From NCBI GenBank assembly GCA_041602815.1, contig JBFIFO010000096.1, positions 1 to 15,054 of the forward strand: a stretch of 15,054 nt of DNA, in the 5' to 3' direction. This DNA comes from GCA-020356105 sp041602815 (GTDB lineage: Bacteria > Pseudomonadota > Alphaproteobacteria > UBA8366 > JADFVY01). Below the pieces are notes generated by a model. It was not told the DNA's origin, did no database searches, and worked only from the letters and a program-made list of their open reading frames with translations. This document shows positions 1 to 5,915 of this stretch, piece after piece (the stretch's first letter is position 1; each line of letters starts with the position of its first letter). The position numbers and the translations under genes were made by a program.

Positions 1-1475
1 GCGACCGAAATGCGTTCACCGCCCCTTCGCCGGCAACCCCATGTTTCGGTCGATTTGGTTGCCGTCCCCGGGGCGTCAGCGGGTGTCCAGAAGACACTGA
101 CACCGAACGAAACCGCTTTGCGCCTGGAACTCGGCCACGCATCATCGGCATTCATGTCAACCGTTGCCTCGCCACTGCCGGCCGCTGTCTGCCATGCGAT
201 CCGCGGCAGGATGAAATTGCGGTGCGTCGTCTGGCCGTCGCCCGCCCGCGTACGCCACCAGACGCGGTCGCTGCCGACCCGGAGAACCGTCTCCACCCGG
301 CCGTCCGAATAGGCGAATGTGTCACTGACCTCGTAGACCGGTTCGAACTCGTCCCGCTGATATCCGATGACGACGTCGCCCGGTCCGGCATAGGGCGCAT
401 CGCGCGCCGATATCCCGGCCGAGGCGTTCAGGTGTTCGAGCAGGATCAGCGAGACCTTACCGTCAACCGGCAATCCGGCCCGCGTCTGGTAGTCGCGGAT
501 TGCCGCAGCAGTCTTCCGGCCCGGAAATCCGTCCGCCGGGCCAGGATCATACCCGCGCGCCGCCAGCAGCCGTTGTGCCGACTTTACGGTCTCGTGCGTA
601 AGATGCTCGACAAGCTCCTGTGATGGCTCGCCGTCGACGTCCAGCCCGGCCCGTCTTTGGTATTCCTCGATTGCGGACTTCGTCTTGCTGCCAGCGAGCC
701 CGTCAATCGTGCCGGCATCATAACCAAGCACGGCGAGCATCCGCTGCACGGACTTCACCATTTCGCGCAGCATATGGTCAGCCAGCGTATCCGTGGCCTC
801 GCTGTCGACCGGCAGGCCGACCATGGCCTGATATTCCCGGATTGCAGCGCTGGTCTTGCGACCGGCGAAGCCGTCCACCGGGCCCGGATCGTATCCGCGC
901 TCGGTCAGCATGCGCTGTACCGCCGCCACCGTTTCGCGCCGGAGATGGTTTGCCAGCGCCTGGGTCGCCTCGCCATCGACTCTCAACTGGGCTTGCGCCT
1001 GATAAAGCCGGATTGCCTGTGTCGTCTTGTGCCCCGGCAGGCCGTCCGCCGGGCCGGGATCATAACCGCGCGCCACCAGCGCCAGCTGGATCGCACGCAC
1101 AGTCTCGCGCTTCAGGTGCTCGAACAAGGCCCGCGATACCTTGCCATCGACCGGCAACCCGGCTTTCTTTTGATAGGCGCGGATGGCGGCCGTCGTCTCG
1201 CTGCCGGCAAACCCGTTGATCTGCCCAACATCGTAGCCGCGAGCGGCGAGCGCGCCCTGAATCGATTTCACGACTTCAACCGACTGCTGGGCCAGGGCCT
1301 CCGTCCCTGGGGCCGTACCGAAGGCCATCACGCCGACGGCGAGTGCGAAAACCACGAGGCGCGCCAGCCGCACGAAGCCACCCGACCTGCGGGGCCTGGA
1401 GCCGCAGTCGGCGTTGGGCCCCGCATCGGTCGGCGGTTCTATAAATCGCATAACATTCAAATCGATATCAAACAT
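1..1475 (-). CDS. Secreted peptidoglycan-binding protein with five PGB repeats (3' end cut by window)
   Basis: I translated this frame by hand: it is open from 1475 to the window edge (491 complete codons) and its stop lies outside. With the ATG at 1475, residues 36-63 form a hydrophobic signal-like segment ending in Ala-Leu-Ala-Gln. Residues 66-350 are five tandem PG_binding_1-type repeats, each with the core RGYDPGPxDGFxGxKT, then AIxxYQ and GLPVDG, exactly 57 residues apart (Tyr 81, 138, 195, 252, 309). Residues 363 onward form a separate Trp-rich C-terminal region (WWRT, FILPRIAWQT, ETWGC) that I do not recognise. The expected role is binding cell-wall glycan in the periplasm; no catalytic domain is visible. 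The start is uncertain. An in-frame stop at 1509-1511 bounds it, the ATG at 1475 has a modest AGG upstream, and a GTG at 1373 would give a more ordinary signal peptide (VRLARLVVFALAVGVMAFG). It lies downstream of the histidine kinase on the same strand but 199 bp away. Confidence 0.85.
   Translation of the reverse strand, partial: MFDIDLNVMRFIEPPTDAGPNADCGSRPRRSGGFVRLARLVVFALAVGVMAFGTAPGTEALAQQSVEVVKSIQGALAARGYDVGQINGFAGSETTAAIRAYQKKAGLPVDGKVSRALFEHLKRETVRAIQLALVARGYDPGPADGLPGHKTTQAIRLYQAQAQLRVDGEATQALANHLRRETVAAVQRMLTERGYDPGPVDGFAGRKTSAAIREYQAMVGLPVDSEATDTLADHMLREMVKSVQRMLAVLGYDAGTIDGLAGSKTKSAIEEYQRRAGLDVDGEPSQELVEHLTHETVKSAQRLLAARGYDPGPADGFPGRKTAAAIRDYQTRAGLPVDGKVSLILLEHLNASAGISARDAPYAGPGDVVIGYQRDEFEPVYEVSDTFAYSDGRVETVLRVGSDRVWWRTRAGDGQTTHRNFILPRIAWQTAAGSGEATVDMNADDAWPSSRRKAVSFGVSVFWTPADAPGTATKSTETWGCRRRGGERISV
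426..1280 (-). repeat. Five tandem 171-bp repeats encoding 57-residue PGB units
   Basis: The plus strand shows the same block recurring every 171 bp, for example the segment around gatcat/gatcgtatccgcgc near 547, 718, 888 and 1059, with a fifth, more diverged copy near 1230. Each unit encodes one peptidoglycan-binding domain. The unit length is constant with no insertion or deletion between copies, while sequence identity varies. Units 1 and 5 share the GLPVDGKVS end and units 2, 3 and 5 share RGYDPGP. This points to duplication of a single unit followed by divergence. Confidence 0.9.
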
Positions 1476-1575
1476 CCAACAATAACCTGTGATATTCGCG
1501 GCCGAGGCCTAGCAATCATCGGAAGAATACGTGACGCTTATGACTCGCTGTCCCCTTTCGCGGTGAAACAAGGTT

Positions 1576-1604
1576 CTTTTATTCAATGCAGCGTTAACAA
1601 ACAA
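1576..1604 (-). promoter_or_regulatory. Possible promoter of the peptidoglycan-binding protein gene
   Basis: On the minus strand, TTGTTT (1604-1599) and TAAAAG (1581-1576) are separated by 17 bp in an AT-rich spacer, about 100 bp upstream of the ATG at 1475. The match to sigma-70 hexamers is only partial (3/6 and 4/6). The same stretch contains a 7-bp inverted repeat, caaggtt at 1569-1575 with aaccttg at 1607-1613, which could instead be a weak terminator after the histidine kinase. The call rests on spacing and base composition only. Confidence 0.22.
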
Positions 1605-1674
1605 AAAACCTTGGTGCGCCAGCCGACACGTATTCCCCGCAATATCGCGAAATTCCGTGCCAAGCGTGCCCCGA

Positions 1675-3798
1675 CTATTCGGCCGCGGCGGCCGTTCTTC
1701 GGGAGATCACACGCTCCTTGGGCAAGATGATCTTGACGGTCGTTCCTGTGCCCTCCTTGCTCTTGAGCTCGAGTTCGCCGTCGTGAAGCTCCACGAGGCT
1801 CTTGGTCAGCGGCAGCCCGAGGCCGGTTCCGTCGTATTTTCGTGACAAGGACGAATCGGCCTGGATGAACGGCTGGAATATCCGCGCCTGATCGCGCTTG
1901 GCGATCCCAACTCCGGTGTCCGTAACGGTCGCAACGAGGCGCCCCTTGTAGTCGATCCGCCCGCTGACCACGATTCGTCCCCCCGGTTCGGTAAACTTTA
2001 CCGCGTTCGAAAGGAGGTTGACGAAGATCTGCTTCAGAGATCTGGCGTCACCGAACACGACCAGGCACGGATGCGCGTATTCGGTCTCGATCGTCACGCC
2101 CACGCTTTCCGCCTTGTCACGCAACAGACTAATCGCTTCTTCGGCGATTCCGGCGATATCGACCTCCTGCTCGTCCAGTTCGAATTTCTTGGCCTCGACC
2201 TTGGAAAGGTCGAGGATGTTGTTAATCAGACTCAGCAGATGCAGGCCGCTGTTGCGGATGTCCTGTCCATATTCCCGGTACCTCTCGCCGACCGGACCGA
2301 ACAGCTCGTATACGGTCATCTCGGAAAATCCGATGACGGCATTCAGGGGCGTCCGAAGTTCATGGCTGACCATGGCCAGGAATTCCGATTTCGCCCGGTT
2401 GGCCACTTCTGCCTGTTCCTTGGCGGCACGCAATTCCTCCTCGACGCGTTTACGCCGGGCGATCTCCTTGCCAAGCGCAACGTTCGATGCGTTCGCCCGC
2501 GTCAGCTCCTTGGTACGCTGGACGACGGCGCGCTCGATCAGCAGTTGGCGATTTCGCGTCGCGTTCATGTGCACGACCAGCGCCAGCGTAAGCAGCAGAC
2601 ACACCACGCCGAACCCCCAGGGCGCGATTCCGGAACCGGAAACCAGCTCGCCAGAAACGGACTTGACGACGATCGACCACTCACGATCGGCGAGTGTGAA
2701 CCCGGCCGATGTGTAGAATCCTGTCTTGACGCCCGCTTCGTCGATGGACGGGAGGTGTTGCGTGTGCAGCGGTGACGGCCGATAGTAGAGCAGCCGCTGT
2801 CCCTCGGCCGCATGCTCGTCGACCAAGAAGGCATCCAGCCAATCCGGCGTCGTGAACATGGCAAGGGTCGAATCGATGATCGCGCCAACATCAAGGAGGC
2901 CTGCGGCAAACCCCACAAGCCTCCGACGCCGGTCCGCGAGGCTGAGCGGTGTATTTGCGGTGGTGTACACGGGCGCAACGACAAGCAACGTCGCCTCGGC
3001 GTTGCGTGTCGCGTCTTCCGGCGTCACGCGCGCAGTCGACAGTTTTCCGTTGTCGCGCGCCCGATCGAGGGCGTTCCTGTAGGCAGGCCGGGAGGCCAGA
3101 TCGAGACCCAGAAAATCCTCGTTTCCCGCGAAAGGCTCAACGAAATATACCGGGGCATATTCCGGCCGTGCGTCAGCCTTCGTCATATTGCCCGTGGCAT
3201 CGCGCTCGGTAATCCGGAAGTTGAACAATCCATCGTCACTGGCGGCCTGTTCGAGGCCGGCGCGGTCGGACTCATGGATCCACGGCACCCACGCCAGCGC
3301 CTGTATGCCGGGGTAGTCGGGCAGCCGCTCCTCGGTGAATTTATAGAATTCCCACCTGTTGACCTGCCCGCCGAACTCACCGATCAAGGTGGCGACCTCG
3401 GACACAGCCCCGACGTACCGGTCCACCGCGGTGCGCGAAACAAGCAGGTAGTGCGCCGCCTTTCTGTCGAACTCATGCCGGTCGGCCGCCTCGTCGTAAT
3501 ATCGGACGGTCAGGAATGCGGCGACCGAAATCATCACGCCAATGACCAGCACGACCACTTCGGGTGCCCGTGCACGCAGCTCTGCCCGCAGTTTCGCGCT
3601 CAAGGCCTCCAGCAGCGGTGCGGACCTGAGCCGCCATTCCCGCCACGGGACAAACCTGCTCAGAGCCGCGCCGAAAACTGCAAGTCGCCGCACCGCAGGC
3701 GCGGTTGCCTGCAGAAGCCCACCGAAATATGTGGCAACGGTAACAGCGAAATGGTCTATACGCGCAACAACCCGCATGAAACGCGGATCACCACCCAT
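1675..3798 (-). CDS. CHASE-domain membrane sensor histidine kinase (orphan)
   Basis: This 707-residue protein would autophosphorylate on His in response to a periplasmic signal. A hydrophobic segment at residues 81-98 is followed by a periplasmic CHASE domain (about 105-380, with the typical ALAWVPWIHESDR stretch). A second membrane span (about 392-411), a charged coiled coil (415-470), a HisKA domain with phospho-acceptor His479 in SHELRTPLNAVIGF, and a HATPase_c domain follow. The HATPase_c domain has the N box NLLSNAVKF, G1 DTGVGI and G2 DGTGLGL. About 80 residues precede the first span, longer than usual and with weakly hydrophobic stretches. There is no receiver or PAS domain, and no response regulator lies in the window, so its partner is unknown. 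AGGAG five bases upstream supports the ATG at 3798. CHASE domains often sense small molecules such as cytokinin-like adenines, but the ligand cannot be told from sequence. Confidence 0.95.
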   Translation of the reverse strand: MGGDPRFMRVVARIDHFAVTVATYFGGLLQATAPAVRRLAVFGAALSRFVPWREWRLRSAPLLEALSAKLRAELRARAPEVVVLVIGVMISVAAFLTVRYYDEAADRHEFDRKAAHYLLVSRTAVDRYVGAVSEVATLIGEFGGQVNRWEFYKFTEERLPDYPGIQALAWVPWIHESDRAGLEQAASDDGLFNFRITERDATGNMTKADARPEYAPVYFVEPFAGNEDFLGLDLASRPAYRNALDRARDNGKLSTARVTPEDATRNAEATLLVVAPVYTTANTPLSLADRRRRLVGFAAGLLDVGAIIDSTLAMFTTPDWLDAFLVDEHAAEGQRLLYYRPSPLHTQHLPSIDEAGVKTGFYTSAGFTLADREWSIVVKSVSGELVSGSGIAPWGFGVVCLLLTLALVVHMNATRNRQLLIERAVVQRTKELTRANASNVALGKEIARRKRVEEELRAAKEQAEVANRAKSEFLAMVSHELRTPLNAVIGFSEMTVYELFGPVGERYREYGQDIRNSGLHLLSLINNILDLSKVEAKKFELDEQEVDIAGIAEEAISLLRDKAESVGVTIETEYAHPCLVVFGDARSLKQIFVNLLSNAVKFTEPGGRIVVSGRIDYKGRLVATVTDTGVGIAKRDQARIFQPFIQADSSLSRKYDGTGLGLPLTKSLVELHDGELELKSKEGTGTTVKIILPKERVISRRTAAAAE

Positions 3799-3925
3799 TG
3801 CGACTCCTGTCCTAGCCCCTGAAGAGTCAAACTTCCGGTCGGAAAGCCGATAGCGCTTTCCAGTTCATTTTCTTGATCCCTGTGACTGCTTGTTATGATC
3901 GCAGCATTCCGGGACGTTTCGAATT

Positions 3926-3941
3926 CAACCCTTCAGGGTTG
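3926..3941. repeat. Perfect inverted repeat upstream of the histidine kinase
   Basis: The sequence caacccttcagggttg forms a 7-bp perfect stem around a 2-base centre, about 130 bp upstream of the kinase ATG. Neither strand has a U-tract directly after it, so an operator or an mRNA 5' hairpin is at least as likely as a terminator. Confidence 0.5.
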
Positions 3942-3985
3942 GGACTGTAACAAATTTTGCCGCCAGAAGCTGTATCAAAGGTATA

Positions 3986-4002
3986 AGATTTTACTAAAAT
4001 CT
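3986..4002. promoter_or_regulatory. 17-bp palindrome, possible operator
   Basis: AGATTTTACTAAAATCT is a perfect palindrome (8-bp arms around one central base) in an AT-rich stretch of a GC-rich genome. Its symmetry and size fit a dimeric regulator site. It lies 188 bp upstream of the kinase start and 65 bp beyond the HAD stop. I cannot assign it to Fur, Fnr or Irr, since the arms do not match those boxes well. Confidence 0.4.
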
Positions 4003-4026
4003 CCTACTTTCGGATAATCGCCGCTG

Positions 4027-4040
4027 GGCCCCCAAGGGCC
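4027..4040 (-). terminator. Weak hairpin after the HAD phosphatase gene
   Basis: On the minus strand GGCCC-TTGG-GGGCC can fold into a 5-bp GC stem with a 4-base loop, 26 bases after the phosphatase stop codon. No U-rich run follows, so intrinsic termination is doubtful. Confidence 0.2.
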
Positions 4041-4066
4041 GCAATCATGGAGCTTCGTCGGTCCAC

Positions 4067-4777
4067 TCAATCGAGAACCGTTTCTATTTCGAATACGCTG
4101 GCGATGACGCGATCGGCGATCGCCAGAAGGTCCTCACGCGGGGTTGCACCGGTCAGCACGGCGACGGCAAGCCGGGCACCGCCGGCCCGAGCCATGTTCA
4201 TGTCGCGATCTGTGTCACCGACCACCACGACCTCGCTTGGCGACAGGTCCGCCGCCGCGCAGAAGGCCAGAAGCATGGCCGGCGCGGGCTTGGGATCGAA
4301 ACCGCTGTCGTAACCGCTGATGAAGGACAGGTGTGGCGTCAGGTCAAGCGCATCGGCGGTGGCGCGGGCCATGGTCTGGCTGTCCATTGTCGCCATGCCC
4401 AGCACCAGCCCCCGTCCTGCGAGCCGGCGGAACAGATCGGCGGTTCCGGGGCCGACCGGCACCGGGCGGTCGATGACGTACTCCTCCATTGCGCCCTGCA
4501 GTTGGCGGGAAAGTGCCGGCGGATCGGGAACATTTGCCTGTGCTGCCCACAGATCGCAGATGTCAGGAGTCGTGCCGCCGGCAAGCATGGAAACAGGATC
4601 GAGCACCCCCGTTGCCGGATCGTAGCCGCCGATACGGAGCAGGCGGTCGCCGAGTGTGGGGTCGCCGGCTACATCCGACGCCAGCACCGAGGCCGCGCGG
4701 TACGCCGGGAGCCAGGTTCGAAAGAAATCGACGAGTGTGCCATCCTTGTCGAACAGTATACCCCTGATCGCGGTCAC
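4067..4777 (-). CDS. HAD-superfamily hydrolase (phosphoglycolate phosphatase-like)
   Basis: Read from the GTG at 4777 this is a 236-residue HAD subfamily IA phosphatase, expected to remove phosphate from a small cytosolic metabolite. Motif I is FDKDGTLVD (nucleophile Asp10, acid/base Asp12). A helical cap follows (about 17-100), then motif II at Thr130 in LGMAT, motif III Lys163 in DPKPAP, and motif IV GDTDRD (Asp188, Asp192). The frame is open upstream to an ATG at 4909. However, the extra 44 residues are Arg/Gly-rich and unlike the family, whereas AGGAGG lies nine bases before the GTG, so I chose the GTG. The gene diverges from the pirin gene. Phosphoglycolate is the usual guess for this family, but other phosphosugar substrates fit equally well. 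Confidence 0.88.
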   Translation of the reverse strand: MTAIRGILFDKDGTLVDFFRTWLPAYRAASVLASDVAGDPTLGDRLLRIGGYDPATGVLDPVSMLAGGTTPDICDLWAAQANVPDPPALSRQLQGAMEEYVIDRPVPVGPGTADLFRRLAGRGLVLGMATMDSQTMARATADALDLTPHLSFISGYDSGFDPKPAPAMLLAFCAAADLSPSEVVVVGDTDRDMNMARAGGARLAVAVLTGATPREDLLAIADRVIASVFEIETVLD

Positions 4778-4968
4778 CGAGGTTCCCCTCCTGCACCGCC
4801 CGCCGCCCGCTGGCTTCCGTCCATGTTTCCGCCTCCGTCCATTCCGACATTCAGTACTACGTCGTGCGGAAAAGAACAGAGACTCTTTGGCACTGCCGTG
4901 GGATTTCATTTCCGGCGAAGCGGCATATCTTCGTGCCAGGACGGGCCGGGAAAATCAGGAGCTGATCA

Positions 4969-5841
4969 ATGACGACAAGCTGGCGCACGGTCGAGCGCGT
5001 GATCACGGGGCGGGAAACCAGCGACGGTGCCGGGGTCCGGCTGAAGCGCGTGATCGGGCAGCCACAACTGGACTACCTTGATCCGTTCCTGATGCTGGAT
5101 GCGTTCGGGTCCGACGAAGCAGACGACTATATCGCCGGATTTCCGCCGCATCCCCATCGCGGAATCGAGACCGTGACCTATATGCTCGCCGGACGCATGC
5201 GGCACGAGGATGACGCGGGAAACGCAGGTGTTCTGGGTCCCGGTGGCGTGCAGTGGATGACCGCCGGCCGCGGCATTATCCACTCGGAAATGCCTGAGCA
5301 GGAGGAGGGGGAAATGCGGGGCTTCCAGCTCTGGGTGAATCTCCCCGCCAGGGACAAGATGTGCCCGCCGCGCTATCAGAATATCGACCCGGAAGAGGTG
5401 CCCGAGGTGACCCGCGAAGGTGGCACGGTCATCAGGATCATCGCCGGTACGGTCGACGGCGTCGAAGGCCCGGTCCGCGGCATCGCCGCGGCGCCACTCT
5501 ACATGGATGTGACATTGCCGGCCGGCGCCGTCAGCGATCATGCGCTGGCCCCGGACCACAACGCCTTCTGCTACGTGTTCGGTGGCGCCGCGAAGATCGG
5601 CGCGAGCGAGGCGGCGGAGGGCAAGCTGATACGCGACGGCGAGCTTGCTGTGCTGACCCGCGGTCACGCCGTGCGCATTCGCGCGAGCGAGCATGGCGCC
5701 CGCCTGATCCTCGTTGCGGGACAGCCGCTGGGCGAGCCCGTGGTCAGGTATGGCCCATTTGTGATGAACACCAGGGACGAGATCGTGCAGGCCATCCAGG
5801 ACTACCAGAACGGAACTTTCAGTTTTCCGGCAACGGCGTGA
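4969..5841 (+). CDS. Pirin family protein
   Basis: This 290-residue bicupin has the complete pirin signature: FPPHPHRGIETVTYML at residues 58-73, then GVLGPGGVQWMTAGRGIIHSE. The expected metal ligands are present: His61, His63, His105 and Glu107. The C-terminal cupin (about 180-285) ends with a normal GPFVMNT motif. Bacterial pirins include quercetin 2,3-dioxygenases and proteins that bind metabolic enzymes; the substrate here cannot be inferred. The ATG at 4969 is preceded by AGGAG at a spacing of about eight. It is the first gene of a plus-strand pair with the Lon-like protease, 74 bp apart with no evident terminator between, and it diverges from the HAD phosphatase across 191 bp. Confidence 0.95.
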   Translation: MTTSWRTVERVITGRETSDGAGVRLKRVIGQPQLDYLDPFLMLDAFGSDEADDYIAGFPPHPHRGIETVTYMLAGRMRHEDDAGNAGVLGPGGVQWMTAGRGIIHSEMPEQEEGEMRGFQLWVNLPARDKMCPPRYQNIDPEEVPEVTREGGTVIRIIAGTVDGVEGPVRGIAAAPLYMDVTLPAGAVSDHALAPDHNAFCYVFGGAAKIGASEAAEGKLIRDGELAVLTRGHAVRIRASEHGARLILVAGQPLGEPVVRYGPFVMNTRDEIVQAIQDYQNGTFSFPATA

Positions 5842-5862
5842 GCTTCATGCCCTTCCCGTGTC

Positions 5863-5891
5863 CTTGAGCGAGCGCCGGAATTGATCTACAC
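5863..5891 (+). promoter_or_regulatory. Possible heat-shock-like promoter before the Lon-like protease
   Basis: CTTGAG (5863-5868) and CTACAC (5886-5891) lie 17 bp apart in the pirin/protease gap, 25 bp before the ATG. The first hexamer resembles the CTTG -35 core of RpoH promoters and the second only loosely fits a -10. Proteases of this kind are plausible heat-shock genes, but the match is weak. Confidence 0.18.
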
Positions 5892-5915
5892 CGGACTGCG
5901 AACCGAGGGGACGAT

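Larger units (their letters stand above)
3799..4066. other. AT-rich intergenic region with three inverted repeats
   Basis: This 268-bp gap separates the HAD phosphatase from the histidine kinase, both on the minus strand, and is clearly richer in A+T than its flanks. It holds a 16-bp inverted repeat at 3926-3941, a 17-bp palindrome at 3986-4002 and a short GC stem at 4027-4040. It must contain the kinase promoter if the kinase is transcribed on its own. I could not find a convincing -35/-10 pair, and I see no credible gene in it. Confidence 0.6.

Noticed and set aside
426..1280. Regularly spaced repeats that could suggest a CRISPR array or minisatellite
   Set aside because: The 171-bp period is a multiple of three, the whole unit codes for a known domain, and there are no short identical repeats with unique spacers.
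1569..1613. Inverted repeat caaggtt/aaccttg between the kinase and PGB genes as an intrinsic terminator
   Set aside because: The stem is only 7 bp and AT-rich, the loop is long, and the T-run lies inside the structure and not after it.
657..1730. Plus-strand 357-codon frame opposite the peptidoglycan-binding protein, itself showing internal repeats
   Set aside because: Its repeats mirror the 171-bp DNA repeats of the real minus-strand gene, whose translation gives five canonical PGB domains. The plus frame also runs through the intergenic spacer into the kinase gene.
2812..3822. Plus-strand 336-codon frame opposite the histidine kinase
   Set aside because: Antisense to the CHASE domain, with no family resemblance and a composition typical of shadow frames.
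3827..3868. 13-codon frame (MNWKALSAFRPEV) on the minus strand just upstream of the kinase, possible leader peptide
   Set aside because: No convincing ribosome binding site, no run of regulatory codons and no paired hairpins. Short frames like this arise by chance.
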